From Beijerinckiaceae bacterium (GTDB lineage: Bacteria; Pseudomonadota; Alphaproteobacteria; Rhizobiales; Beijerinckiaceae), in contig JAPZSB010000002.1 of assembly GCA_027531565.1 (NCBI GenBank), positions 186,001 through 250,000 of the forward strand: a stretch of 64,000 nucleotides of DNA, in the 5' to 3' direction. How positions within the stretch are numbered: position 1 is the first letter of the stretch; the number at the start of each line of letters is the position of its first letter. The notes beneath the pieces are model-generated. The model worked only from the letters and a program-made list of their open reading frames with translations. It did not search any database and was not told where the DNA came from. Shown here in pieces: positions 8,715 to 17,646 of this stretch. Position numbers and translations under genes: made by a program.

Positions 8715-11462
8715 ATGGACGATCTCCTCAAAGATTTCGTGGTTGAAACCTCCGAGCATCTCGACATCGTCGATGCCGAGCTGGTGCGCTTCGAGCGGGA
8801 TCCCAACAACTCCGCCACACTGGCGCTGATCTTCCGGCTGGTCCACACGATCAAGGGCACCTGCGGCTTCCTCGGGCTTCCACGCCTCGAACATCTGGCC
8901 CATGCCGGCGAGGACGTGATTTCCGGCTTCCGGGACGGCAAGCCCGTGACGGCGCCCGCCGTGACGATGATCCTGAAGACGATCGACCGGATCAAGGGCA
9001 TCATCGCCGAGCTCGAGCGCAGCGGTTCCGAACCGGATGGCGATGATGAGGATCTCGTGCAGGCGCTACGGGCACTGGCCAACGAACCGGCCGGGGCTCC
9101 GCCGCTCGCGACGGCTCCGCCGCCTGCGGTGACGATCGAGTCGAAGGGCAACCTGTCCTTCCAGATTCTCGAACGCCCGCTGCGCGAGGACGAGGTCACG
9201 CTGGACGAACTGGAACGGGCCTTCCGCGATGCGCCGGGGCCGGAAATGCCGCCTTTCGTCGAGCCCGCCCCGGTTGCGCCCCCGCCGCCGCCCGCTCCCG
9301 CGGCCGAAGCTCCCAAGGAGGCGCCGCGCAAGGAAAAGAAAGCCGCGCCGAAGGTCGAGGCCAAGGCCGAACCCGAGGCTGCCGAGGCCCAGGCCAGCAA
9401 CGAGAATTCGGTCTCCAAGCAATCCGTCCGCGTCGCGGTGGGCACGCTTGACCGCCTGATGACCATGGTTTCCGAACTGGTGCTGACACGCAACCAGCTG
9501 CTGGAAATCGCGCGCCAGCGTGACGATGCCGATTTCAAGAGCCCGCTGCAGCGTCTCTCGCATATCACGGCCGAGCTGCAGGATGGCGTGATGCAGACCC
9601 GCATGCAGCCGATCGGCAGCGCCTGGACCAAGCTGAGCCGCGTTGTCCGCGACCTGTCCGAGGAACTCGGCAAGAAGATCGAGCTGATCCAGAGCGGCGC
9701 CGAGACCGAGATCGACCGCCAGCTTCTCGAGATGATCAAGGATCCGCTGCTGCACATGGTGCGCAATGCGGCCGATCATGGCCTCGAAATGCCGGATGAG
9801 CGCGTGGCCGCCGGCAAGCCGGCGCATGGCACCATCCATCTGCGTGCGGCACAGGAAAGCGGCTACATCATCGTCGAGGTGTCGGATGACGGCCGCGGCA
9901 TCGATGTGGAGCGGGTCAAGGCCAAGGCGCTGCGCAACGGTCTCAGCACCGAGGCGGATATCGCCCGGATGAGCGACGAGCAGATCCTGCGTTTCGTGAT
10001 GGAGCCGGGCTTCTCGACCGCCGCCGCCGTGACCAACATTTCCGGCCGGGGCGTCGGCCTCGACGTGGTGCGCAGCCATGTCGAGCAGGTCGGCGGGATC
10101 GTCGATCTCCGCTCGCGGGCCGGCCGCGGCCTGACCGTGACCATCAAGCTGCCGCTCACGCTGGCCATCGCCTCGGCGCTGATCGTGGAGGCGGCCGGCC
10201 AGCGCTTTGCCATTCCGCAGATTTCCGTCGCCGAACTGGTCCGGACGCAGGAATCCGGCGAAGTCCGGATCGAGACGCTCAACGGCCAGGCCACCTTGCG
10301 CCTGCGCCAGCGCCTGCTGCCGGTTGTCGATGTCGCGGATGTGCTCAACCTGCCGCGGCAGGGCGGTTCGCTGGCGACCGACAACCAGGCGGATGACCGC
10401 CTTGTCGTGGTCTGCCATGTCGGCGGCCATCGCTTCGGCATCATCGTCGACTCGATCCTGCATACCGAGGAAATCGTCGTGAAGCCGATCTCCTCGAAAC
10501 TCCGGCACATGTCGGTCTATTCCGGCGCGACGATCCTGGGGGATGGCTCGGTCATCCTGATCCTCGAACCTGCCGGCGTGGCCCGCTCCGTCATGGAGAA
10601 CGGAACCCGCGAGACCGCCGCCCAGTCCGAGGCCGAACTCGCCGCGGAGCTCATGGCCAGTGCCGAGCGCTCGCTGCTTCTGCTCTTCCGGGCCGGCGGC
10701 ACCAATCTCAAGGCCATCCCGCTCGCTTTCATCGGCCGTCTCGAGGAATTCGAGCATGCCAAGATCGAGGATACCGGCGGCCGGGCCGTGGTGCAGTATC
10801 AGGGCCGCCTGATGCCGATCCTCGGGTACCAGCCGCAGGCGGGCTTCGATCTCGAGGCGCGCCAGCCGGTGCTGGTGTTCCATCAGCAGGATCGCGAGAT
10901 CGGCATGGCCGTGGACGAGATCGTCGACGTGGTCGAAGTGTCGATCCAGATCGATACCAGCCATGCCACGCCGGGAACCGTGGGTGCCACGATCATCGAT
11001 GGCAAGGCCGTCGAGATTGTCGATGTGTCCGATCTGGTCGCGCCGGAAGGGCAGGAAAAGCCCGCTTCCGACGAACAGGTCGATGTGATGGTGATCGAGA
11101 GCTCGGAATTCTTCCGGGCCCTGTTCGCTCCGCTGCTCCAGAATGCCGGCTACCGGATCGCCGTCCTGCCGTCGCTGCAGGCCGCGCGCCTCGCCATCGC
11201 CCGGCAGAAGCCTTCGGTGATCGTGATGGATCTCGACCAGCCGGGCGACGAGGGCTTCTCCTTCGTCCGCGAACTGGCCGAGGACGGCACGTCTCCGCCG
11301 GTCATCGGCCTTGTCAGCCGCGCCGGCCCGCGCCTGATCGAGAAAGGCAAGGTGGCCGGCCTCTATGATCTCGTCGGCAAGTTCGACCGCCAGGGCCTGA
11401 TGAGCTCGGTGGGCGACGTGCTCGGCGGCTATTCGACCACGCAATGGGGAGCTGCGGCATGA
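8715..11462 (+). CDS. cheA: Hybrid chemotaxis histidine kinase CheA with two CheW-like domains and a receiver
   Basis: This 915-residue protein reads in order: Hpt domain with His44 (LVHTIKGTCGFLGL); a Pro/Ala/Lys-rich linker at about 110-230 in place of a clear P2 domain; the CheA dimerisation helix pair from about 232; HATPase with N box HMVRNAADHGLE (about 347), DDGRGID and GRGVGLDVV; a CheW-like domain from about 478; a second CheW-like domain from about 641; and a receiver from about 788. The receiver keeps the acceptor Asp839 (IVMDLDQPG) but has VIESS where two acidic residues usually sit. The gene overlaps cheW by 4 bp (ATGA). Single cheA genes with an attached receiver and next to chpT/ctrA are known in Hyphomicrobiales. 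No methyl-accepting receptor gene is nearby. Confidence 0.93.
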   Translation: MDDLLKDFVVETSEHLDIVDAELVRFERDPNNSATLALIFRLVHTIKGTCGFLGLPRLEHLAHAGEDVISGFRDGKPVTAPAVTMILKTIDRIKGIIAELERSGSEPDGDDEDLVQALRALANEPAGAPPLATAPPPAVTIESKGNLSFQILERPLREDEVTLDELERAFRDAPGPEMPPFVEPAPVAPPPPPAPAAEAPKEAPRKEKKAAPKVEAKAEPEAAEAQASNENSVSKQSVRVAVGTLDRLMTMVSELVLTRNQLLEIARQRDDADFKSPLQRLSHITAELQDGVMQTRMQPIGSAWTKLSRVVRDLSEELGKKIELIQSGAETEIDRQLLEMIKDPLLHMVRNAADHGLEMPDERVAAGKPAHGTIHLRAAQESGYIIVEVSDDGRGIDVERVKAKALRNGLSTEADIARMSDEQILRFVMEPGFSTAAAVTNISGRGVGLDVVRSHVEQVGGIVDLRSRAGRGLTVTIKLPLTLAIASALIVEAAGQRFAIPQISVAELVRTQESGEVRIETLNGQATLRLRQRLLPVVDVADVLNLPRQGGSLATDNQADDRLVVVCHVGGHRFGIIVDSILHTEEIVVKPISSKLRHMSVYSGATILGDGSVILILEPAGVARSVMENGTRETAAQSEAELAAELMASAERSLLLLFRAGGTNLKAIPLAFIGRLEEFEHAKIEDTGGRAVVQYQGRLMPILGYQPQAGFDLEARQPVLVFHQQDREIGMAVDEIVDVVEVSIQIDTSHATPGTVGATIIDGKAVEIVDVSDLVAPEGQEKPASDEQVDVMVIESSEFFRALFAPLLQNAGYRIAVLPSLQAARLAIARQKPSVIVMDLDQPGDEGFSFVRELAEDGTSPPVIGLVSRAGPRLIEKGKVAGLYDLVGKFDRQGLMSSVGDVLGGYSTTQWGAAA

Positions 11463-11944
11463 GCGCCGAACAACGCATGCGTCGCGACATGAGCATCGTG
11501 GACGAGATCCAGCTGGTCTCTGTCCGGATCGAAGGCCAGCTGATCGGCCTGCCGATCACCTCGGTGCGCGATGTCTTCTCGATCACGGCGATGACGCCGG
11601 TGCCCAAGGCGGACCGCGCGGTAGCCGGACTCGTCAACCTGCGTGGCCACATCGTCACGATTCTCGACCTCGGCTACCTCCTGAATTCCCGCCGGACCGA
11701 ACGGCAGAGCGAACAGGAGCCGATGGCGGTCGGGGTCGAGTGGCAGGGCGAGGTTTTCGGTCTTGTCGTCGACGAGATCGGCGATGTGCTGTCGCTTTCC
11801 GGCGATTCCAGCGAGCCGATGCCCGCGAATATGGGAACCAACTGGGCGCGCTTCACGCGCCGGGTCCACAAGCTTGAACGAGAGCTCATGATCGAGATCG
11901 ATCTCCATGCGCTTCTCGAGACCATGAGCCTTCAGGCGGCCTGA
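11459..11944 (+). CDS. cheW: Chemotaxis coupling protein CheW
   Basis: The protein has 161 residues; the ATG at 11459 overlaps the cheA stop, giving translational coupling. The CheW fold is recognisable from LVSVRIEGQLIGLPITSVRDVF, VAGLVNLRGHIVTILDL (the receptor-contact NLRG motif) and VFGLVVDEIGDVLSL. It would bridge receptors and the CheA kinase at the membrane array. The last 25 residues form an extra C-terminal helix (KLERELMIEIDLHALLE). Confidence 0.92.
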   Translation: MSAEQRMRRDMSIVDEIQLVSVRIEGQLIGLPITSVRDVFSITAMTPVPKADRAVAGLVNLRGHIVTILDLGYLLNSRRTERQSEQEPMAVGVEWQGEVFGLVVDEIGDVLSLSGDSSEPMPANMGTNWARFTRRVHKLERELMIEIDLHALLETMSLQAA

Positions 11945-11952
11945 TAAGGACG

Positions 11953-12324
11953 ATGACCATGAAAACCTGCCTCGTTGTCGACGATTCCAGCGTGATTCGC
12001 AAAGTCGCCCGGAGGATTCTCGAAGGTCTCGATTTCGAGATCACCGAAGCCGAGGATGGCAAGCAGGCCATGGATCGCGTGGCGTCCAAGATGCCGGATG
12101 CGATCCTGCTCGACTGGAACATGCCGAACATGGATGGCTACGAGTTCCTGGTGAAGCTGCGCCAGATGGCGGGCGGCGACCGGCCGAAAGTGGTGTTCTG
12201 CACCACCGAGAACGATATCAGCCATATTGCCAAGGCCATGGATTCCGGCGCGGACGAATATGTGATGAAGCCGTTCGACAAGGAAATCCTGTGTTCGAAA
12301 TTCGGTGAAGTCGGCCTCGTCTGA
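11953..12324 (+). CDS. cheY: Single-domain response regulator CheY
   Basis: This 123-residue receiver has all the switch residues: the acidic pair in CLVVDDSS, acceptor Asp54 (ILLDWNMPNMDG), a Thr in FCTTEND and the Lys in YVMKPFDKE. It lies 8 bp after cheW and 64 bp before cheB, so it belongs to the same operon. It probably carries the kinase output to the flagellar motor or acts as a phosphate sink. A Cle-type (c-di-GMP-binding) CheY is possible, but no Arg-rich Cle tail is visible. Confidence 0.93.
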   Translation: MTMKTCLVVDDSSVIRKVARRILEGLDFEITEAEDGKQAMDRVASKMPDAILLDWNMPNMDGYEFLVKLRQMAGGDRPKVVFCTTENDISHIAKAMDSGADEYVMKPFDKEILCSKFGEVGLV

Positions 12325-12388
12325 GTGTTCCTGACGGGCCTTTCCGGGCCTGCCACCCCAACGGGCTTCAGAGCCCCGGAGTTCGTGA

Positions 12389-13630
12389 ATGGCGGCCCTG
12401 CCCCACGCCCAGTTTCCGAGACAGACGGCCCAGCCGGTGCGGGTTGCCGTGGTCGACGACTCGGTGGTTGTCCGTGGCCTGCTGTCCAAATGGCTGTCGG
12501 AGACCAGCGGCATCGAGGTTGTCGGCGCGTTCAAGTCGGGCCGCGAGATCATCGACGCCTTGCCCGGCGTTGCGCCGCGCATCATCCTGCTCGATCTCGA
12601 CATGCCCGACATGGACGGGATCACGGCCCTGCCGCTGATCCTGGCGAAATCGCCGCAATCCCGCGTGATCGTCGTATCCTCGCTCTCCGTGCACGGTGCG
12701 GAGCTGACCATGCGCTCGCTGATGCGCGGCGCGACCGATTACCTGCCGAAACCGTCCAACCATCGCGAGGTTTCGACCTCGGCCGACTTCCGGCAGGCGC
12801 TGGTTGCCAAGGTGCTGGCCGTGGGCGGTGTCCGCGCGATCCCGCGGGCGCTGCCGCCGGCTGCCGCACCGAGACCGGCCGCTGCGCCGCCCGTGGCCCG
12901 GTCGCCTTTCCCCGCGACCAGCCCGATCCAGCGGATTCCTGCTGCCGCATCGCCGGTATCGCCGTTCCGCCAGGCCGTTCCTGCCGCCGCCGCTGCGGTC
13001 GATCGCTCAGCCGGGCCGCAGGTCCGGGCGCTCGAGCGCGTTCGGCCGAAAATGGTGGTGATCGGCGCCTCAACCGGCGGGCCGCAGGCGCTTGTTCTCA
13101 CGCTCGGGCGCATGAAGAACCTGATCGCGCGGGTTCCGGTGGTGATTGCCCAGCATATGCCGCCGATTTTCGGGTCGATCTTCGCCTCCCATCTCAAGCA
13201 GCATGCCGGCCTTCCGGCCGTCGAGGCTGTCGAAGGCAAGTCGCTCCAGCCCGGAACGATCTACCTCGCCCCGGGCGGCTGCCACACGGTGGTGCGCCGG
13301 AAGGCGGATGGCCAGCATGTCATTGCCATGCTCCCCTCCGAGGCCCGCGGCCCGTGGCGCCCCTCGATCGACCTGCTCTTCTCGAGCGCTGCCGAGGCCT
13401 ATGGCCACGAGGCCCTTGCCATTGCGCTGACCGGCATGGGGCGGGACGGCACCGAGGGAGCCCTCCATCTCTCGCGCCGCGGGGCGAATGTTCTCGTCCA
13501 GGACGAGGCGTCCAGCGTCGTCTGGGGAATTCCCGGATCCATTGCCGAGGCCGGTCTGGCCAGTTCCATCCTGCCTCCTGAAAAAATTGGCGAGCTCGCC
13601 GTCGCGCTGCTCGAAGGACAAGCCCCATGA
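12389..13630 (+). CDS. cheB: Chemotaxis glutamate methylesterase CheB
   Basis: The 413-residue protein has an N-terminal receiver (VAVVDDSVVVRG, acceptor Asp69 in IILLDLDMPDMDG). An unusually long Ala/Pro-rich linker (about 150-220) leads to the methylesterase domain. The catalytic triad signature is present: Ser in VVIGASTGGPQA, His in VVIAQHMPP and Asp in ALTGMGRDGTEG. It removes methyl groups from receptor glutamates, opposing CheR. The stop overlaps the cheR start by 4 bp. The start at 12389 is the ATG before the conserved receiver. Confidence 0.94.
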   Translation: MAALPHAQFPRQTAQPVRVAVVDDSVVVRGLLSKWLSETSGIEVVGAFKSGREIIDALPGVAPRIILLDLDMPDMDGITALPLILAKSPQSRVIVVSSLSVHGAELTMRSLMRGATDYLPKPSNHREVSTSADFRQALVAKVLAVGGVRAIPRALPPAAAPRPAAAPPVARSPFPATSPIQRIPAAASPVSPFRQAVPAAAAAVDRSAGPQVRALERVRPKMVVIGASTGGPQALVLTLGRMKNLIARVPVVIAQHMPPIFGSIFASHLKQHAGLPAVEAVEGKSLQPGTIYLAPGGCHTVVRRKADGQHVIAMLPSEARGPWRPSIDLLFSSAAEAYGHEALAIALTGMGRDGTEGALHLSRRGANVLVQDEASSVVWGIPGSIAEAGLASSILPPEKIGELAVALLEGQAP

Positions 13631-14472
13631 GCGCACCTGTCATTCTTCGTGTCATTGATTTCATCAACAAGGCGGCTGGCATCGTCCTGACGACCGAGAA
13701 GGCCTATTTCGTGGAGGCGCGGCTGTCGCCGGTGCTTCGCGAGGAAGGCCTGCCGAGTATTGACGAGCTGATGACCCGGGCGGAACGCGGTGATCGCCGG
13801 CTGGCCCAGCGGGTCATCGACGCGCTGACAACGAACGAGACCTTCTTTTTCCGGGACAAGACGCCATTCGAGCATTTCCGGAACGTGATCGTTCCGGAGC
13901 TTCTGGCCCGTCGTCCGGCCGGGAAGACGCTGCGGATCTGGTGCGCGGCCTGTTCTTCGGGCCAGGAGCCGTATTCACTGGTCATGGTGCTCGACGAACT
14001 GAAGGCCCAGCTGGCCGGCAGGCAGGTCGAGATCCATGCCTCCGACATTTCGGAAGCGATCCTCTCCAAGGCGAAGTCCGGCATCTTCAACCAGTTCGAA
14101 GTGCAGCGCGGCCTGCCGACCAAGATGCTCCTGCAGTATTTCCAGAAAGTCGGCGACAACTGGCAGATCTCGCCAGACGTTGTGAAGCGGGTGAATTTCT
14201 TCAAGTTCAACCTGCTGGAAGAACCCAAGACCATGGGCACTTTCGACGTGATCTTCTGCCGCAACGTGCTGATCTATTTCGACCGGCCGACGCGAGCCAA
14301 GATCTTTGACCGCCTGGCCGATCGCCTGGCGCCGGACGGGTTCCTGTTGCTCGGCGGTGCCGAGAGCACGTTCGGCGTCACGGACCGGTTCACCAGCCAC
14401 CCCAAGGAGCGGATGCTCCACGTGCCGTTGATGCGCCGGGCTGATCCCGCCGCGCGCACGGCCATCGCCTGA
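13627..14472 (+). CDS. cheR: Chemotaxis protein methyltransferase CheR
   Basis: The protein has 281 residues and is translationally coupled to cheB. The N-terminal helical domain carries TNETFFFRDKTPFEHF. The SAM-binding domain has IWCAACSSGQEPYSL, IHASDISEAIL and DVIFCRNVLIYFD, all CheR signatures. It methylates receptor glutamates. It is the last gene of the chpT-side chemotaxis cluster and converges on ctrA across a terminator region. Confidence 0.95.
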   Translation: MSAPVILRVIDFINKAAGIVLTTEKAYFVEARLSPVLREEGLPSIDELMTRAERGDRRLAQRVIDALTTNETFFFRDKTPFEHFRNVIVPELLARRPAGKTLRIWCAACSSGQEPYSLVMVLDELKAQLAGRQVEIHASDISEAILSKAKSGIFNQFEVQRGLPTKMLLQYFQKVGDNWQISPDVVKRVNFFKFNLLEEPKTMGTFDVIFCRNVLIYFDRPTRAKIFDRLADRLAPDGFLLLGGAESTFGVTDRFTSHPKERMLHVPLMRRADPAARTAIA

Positions 14473-14591
14473 CGGCCCCTCCCCGGCTTCGATCGGACGC
14501 TGCAGCAGCCCGGTCCCTCCGCCTGAACAGGCGGGGGTTCGGCATGCCGATGCCAATGCCCTGCCTTTTCTGTCGGACATGCCGGCGCAAC

Positions 14592-14616
14592 AAAAAAGGC
14601 CCGCGGGAAGCGGGCC
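14592..14616 (-). terminator. Rho-independent terminator of ctrA
   Basis: GGCCCGC (14598-14604) and GCGGGCC (14610-14616) form a 7-bp stem with loop GGGAA. On the minus strand the stem is followed by six T (the A-run 14592-14597). It lies 28 bp after the ctrA stop and between convergent cheR and ctrA. Confidence 0.85.
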
Positions 14617-14643
14617 GTTTGTCCGGGACTGCCGGAGAGCCGG

Positions 14644-15345
14644 TCAGGCCGGGATGCGCTCGTCGGTATCGAGCGGCTCGCGGAGCACGTAGCCCCGACC
14701 CCACACCGTCTCGATATAGTTCCGGCCTTCCGAGGCATTGGCCAGCTTCTTCCGAAGCTTGCAGATGAAGACGTCGATGATCTTCAGTTCCGGCTCGTCC
14801 ATGCCGCCATAGAGATGGTTGAGGAACATTTCCTTGGTCAGCGTCGTGCCGCGCCGCAGCGAGAGCAGCTCGAGCATCTGGTATTCCTTGCCCGTGAGAT
14901 GGACGCGGTGGCCGCCGACCTCGACCGTCTTCTGATCCAGGTTGACCACGAGATCACCGGTCTGGATGACTGACTGGGCATGGCCCTTTGAGCGGCGGAC
15001 GATCGCATGGATGCGCGCAACGAGCTCATCCTTGTGGAACGGCTTGGTCAGGTAATCGTCGGCGCCGAAGCCGAGACCCTTCACCTTGTCATCGATGCCG
15101 GCCATGCCCGAAAGGATGAGGATCGGCGTCTTGACCTTGGCCACCCGGAGTGACCGCAGGACCTCGTAGCCGGACATGTCCGGGAGGTTCAGGTCGAGCA
15201 GGATGATGTCGTAATCGTACAGCTTGCCCAGATCGATCCCTTCTTCGCCGAGATCGGTCAGGTAGATGTTGAAGTTCTCCGACTTGAGCATCAGTTCGAT
15301 GCTCTTGGCGGTGGCATTGTCGTCTTCAATCAGGAGAACGCGCAT
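14644..15345 (-). CDS. ctrA: Cell-cycle response regulator CtrA
   Basis: The protein has 233 residues from the ATG at 15345, giving the standard MRVLLIEDD start; an in-frame upstream start adds nine non-conserved residues. The receiver has the acidic pocket EDD at 7-9, acceptor Asp51 ([14 protein letters not shown]) and Lys in [11 protein letters not shown]. The OmpR/PhoB-type winged helix carries the CtrA-specific [20 protein letters not shown] and YVLREP motifs. CtrA is the master regulator of cell cycle, division and flagellar genes and is phosphorylated via ChpT. Its upstream region carries a CtrA-like box and GANTC sites (separate entries), consistent with autoregulation and methylation-dependent control. 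Confidence 0.97.
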   Translation of the reverse strand: MRVLLIEDDNATAKSIELMLKSENFNIYLTDLGEEGIDLGKLYDYDIILLDLNLPDMSGYEVLRSLRVAKVKTPILILSGMAGIDDKVKGLGFGADDYLTKPFHKDELVARIHAIVRRSKGHAQSVIQTGDLVVNLDQKTVEVGGHRVHLTGKEYQMLELLSLRRGTTLTKEMFLNHLYGGMDEPELKIIDVFICKLRKKLANASEGRNYIETVWGRGYVLREPLDTDERIPA

Positions 15346-15764
15346 TTTCTGGTCCCCGGCCCCATAATCCATGCCTTGCCCGCAAACCGAATCGATACCG
15401 TCAGCGACGATCCGGCTCGCAGTCCATGCCTTAAAACTTCAGTCACAAATTACGCCCGAAGAGTTAACAAAGCGTAATTCGTTAAGGCAAGCTTGATGCT
15501 GTTTCTTCAGGATTTTTCCTAACTGCCGATGATTTTTGCGAAATTTTTTCGTCCACGACCGAGTTGATTCGATCTTGAAGCAGATCCGGCTAAGCGATTC
15601 GACTGACTCACTCTTTTTGCCGGTATCCGACCGGGCGCGCCGGCGCGGCACGTCAATCGGCGCGGGAAAGCCCGGGGCCGCGCTCGCCTCGCTTGCCGGT
15701 TCTGAGCTACCATTTGCAGGTGATTCGCAACGAATCAGCGGTCGTTCGGACGGCTGGCCAGCGG
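15346..15764. promoter_or_regulatory. ctrA-fliI divergent control region with six GANTC sites
   Basis: This 419-bp stretch has no gene and is AT-richer than its surroundings. It separates divergent ctrA and fliI. GANTC (CcrM methylation) sites lie at 15389, 15566, 15596, 15605, 15722 and 15732. At about 65% GC one such site is expected per roughly 300 bp, so six is a clear excess. Three of them fall within 44 bp. In Caulobacter, GANTC hemimethylation and GcrA control a ctrA promoter. T-runs near 15515 and 15545 could be parts of core promoters, but I cannot place a TSS. Confidence 0.7.
15482..15496 (-). promoter_or_regulatory. CtrA-like box upstream of ctrA
   Basis: Reading toward ctrA the site is TCAA-N7-TTAAC, one mismatch from the CtrA consensus TTAA-N7-TTAAC. 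It lies about 137 bp before the ctrA start codon. Further TTAA half-sites occur at 15431 and 15464. It fits CtrA autoregulation. Confidence 0.55.
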
Positions 15765-17120
15765 ATGGGGGCGGGGATGCCTGTCGAAGCCTTGCGCAGT
15801 GTCGTCGAGGATATCGCCGAATACGAGGTGTTCGGCCGGGTCGCTGCCGTTCGCGGCCTGATGATCGAGATCGTGGGCCCGCTGACCCACATGGAACTTG
15901 GCGGGCTCGTGGGCATCGAGACCCAGGGCGGCGAGCGCATTCCCTGCGAGATTGTCGGTTTCGATGCAGGCCGTGCGCTTGCGATGCCGTTCGGGCCGGT
16001 TGACGGCCTCCGCCGCGGCTGCCCGGCTCATGTGCTGTCCCGCCGTGCCACGATCCGCCCCGGGCGGGCGTGGCTGGGACGGGTCGTCGATTCCTTCGGC
16101 CGTCCGATCGACGGCAAGGGCCCCATTGTCTCCGGGCCGCGACCGTATCCGTTCCGGGGCGACGCCCCGGCCGCCCACAAGCGGCAGCGTGTCGGCGAGC
16201 CGCTCGATCTTGGCGTCCGGGCGCTCAACGCCTTCCTCACGGTCTGCCGAGGGCAGCGCATGGGCATCTTCGCCGGTTCCGGCGTGGGCAAGTCGGTGCT
16301 GCTCTCGATGCTGGCGCGGAATGCGGTCTCCGATGTCTCGGTGATCGGCCTTGTCGGCGAGCGCGGCCGCGAGGTGCAGGAATTCCTGCAGGACGATCTC
16401 GGCGAGGAAGGGCTCGCGCGGTCTGTGGTCGTCGTTGCCACCTCGGACGAAACCGCCCTGATGCGCCGCCAGGCGGCCTATCTGACGCTGTCGATCGCCG
16501 AGTTCTTCCGCGACGAGGGGCTCGACGTGCTCTGCATGATCGACTCGATCACGCGCTTTGCCATGGCGCAACGCGATATCGGCCTCGGCGTGGGCGAGCC
16601 GCCGACAACCAAGGGCTACACGCCGTCGGTCTTCGCCGAATTGCCGAAACTGCTCGAACGGGCAGGGCCGGGCGAGATCGGCAGCGGCACGATCACCGGG
16701 ATCTTCTCGGTGCTCGTCGATGGCGATGACCATAACGAGCCGGTCGCGGACGCAACGCGCGGCATTCTCGACGGCCATATCGTGATGGAACGGAAGATCG
16801 CCGAGCGCGGCCGCTATCCCGCGATCAACGTGCTGAAATCCGTGTCGCGGACGATGCCGCGCTCCTGCGACCCCGAATTCTACCCGACGATCGTCGAGGC
16901 GCGCGGCCTGATGTCGACCTATACCGACATGGAAGAACTGATCCGCCTCGGCGCCTACAGGCGCGGTTCCTCGCCCGAAGTTGACCGCGCGATCGACGCT
17001 TTTCCTGAACTCGAAGCTTTTCTTGGCCAAGGTAAGGAAGAATCAACCTCCTTACGCGAAAGCTATATCCGTCTCGCGGATATTGTTAACCGCCTGAGGT
17101 CAACGCCGGCTGGCGCGTGA
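15765..17120 (+). CDS. fliI: Flagellum-specific ATPase FliI
   Basis: The product has 451 residues from the ATG at 15765; an ATG at 15777 directly after GCGGGG is an alternative, and a TTG 72 bp upstream is less likely. Walker A is GSGVGKS within [15 protein letters not shown]. Walker B lies in [20 protein letters not shown], followed by [18 protein letters not shown], all typical of the FliI/YscN/F1-beta-like ATPases. FliI energises or unlocks substrates at the flagellar type III export gate and works with FliH and FliJ. fliJ follows after 50 bp. It is divergent from ctrA, and GANTC sites lie 29-43 bp upstream of the start. Confidence 0.96.
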   Translation: MGAGMPVEALRSVVEDIAEYEVFGRVAAVRGLMIEIVGPLTHMELGGLVGIETQGGERIPCEIVGFDAGRALAMPFGPVDGLRRGCPAHVLSRRATIRPGRAWLGRVVDSFGRPIDGKGPIVSGPRPYPFRGDAPAAHKRQRVGEPLDLGVRALNAFLTVCRGQRMGIFAGSGVGKSVLLSMLARNAVSDVSVIGLVGERGREVQEFLQDDLGEEGLARSVVVVATSDETALMRRQAAYLTLSIAEFFRDEGLDVLCMIDSITRFAMAQRDIGLGVGEPPTTKGYTPSVFAELPKLLERAGPGEIGSGTITGIFSVLVDGDDHNEPVADATRGILDGHIVMERKIAERGRYPAINVLKSVSRTMPRSCDPEFYPTIVEARGLMSTYTDMEELIRLGAYRRGSSPEVDRAIDAFPELEAFLGQGKEESTSLRESYIRLADIVNRLRSTPAGA

Positions 17121-17170
17121 TCCGGGCCCCCGGGCGTGTTTCCGGGTTTCGGTCAAGGAGTGTAACGACC

Positions 17171-17590
17171 ATGAAGTCGCGCGATACGTTGATCCGTCTG
17201 AAGCGGTTCCACGTTGACGAAAAGCGCCGCCGTGTTGCCCAGATCGAGGCCATGATCGCTGAATTCCAGCGCATGGCCACGGAGCTCGACCGCGAGATCG
17301 AGAACGAGGAACGGCGTGCCGGCATTTCCGATACCGCTCATTTCGCCTACCCGACCTATGCCAAGGCCGCGCGGACGCGGCGTGACAACCTGCTGCATTC
17401 GGCGGGCGAGCTGAACGACCAGCTCGAGGAAGCCAAGGCCGCCCTCAACGAGGCGTTCGAGGAACTCAAGAAGGTCGAGATTCTGGAAGACCGCGAGAAA
17501 GCCGCGGAACGCGCCGAACTGGCGCTCCGCGACCAGATCGAGACGGACCGGATCGCCGCCCGCATGCGATACGCGGCCGGACGGCTCTGA
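17171..17590 (+). CDS. fliJ: Flagellar export chaperone/stalk protein FliJ
   Basis: The product has 139 residues from the ATG at 17171, with AGGAG 9 bp upstream. The sequence is almost entirely coiled coil (KSRDTLIRLKRFHVDEKRR, then alternating Glu/Arg/Ala heptads), as in FliJ, which inserts into the FliI hexamer like the gamma subunit of F1. Position directly after fliI supports the assignment, since sequence identity in this family is low. Confidence 0.88.
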   Translation: MKSRDTLIRLKRFHVDEKRRRVAQIEAMIAEFQRMATELDREIENEERRAGISDTAHFAYPTYAKAARTRRDNLLHSAGELNDQLEEAKAALNEAFEELKKVEILEDREKAAERAELALRDQIETDRIAARMRYAAGRL

Positions 17591-17611
17591 ACCGGTCGGC
17601 CAGGAAGCATC

Positions 17612-17637
17612 GGAAAGGCCCGGCAACGGGCCTTTCC
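17612..17637. terminator. Strong hairpin between fliJ and a convergent GNAT gene
   Basis: GGAAAGGCCCG (17612-17622) pairs perfectly with CGGGCCTTTCC (17627-17637) around a GCAA tetraloop. It lies between two convergent stop codons and can serve both strands; T-runs are weak. Confidence 0.75.
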
Positions 17638-17646
17638 CTGTCTTGG

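Noticed and set aside
9066-11444. A 792-codon open frame antisense to cheA
   Set aside because: Shadow frame; cheA has a full ordered domain set on the plus strand.
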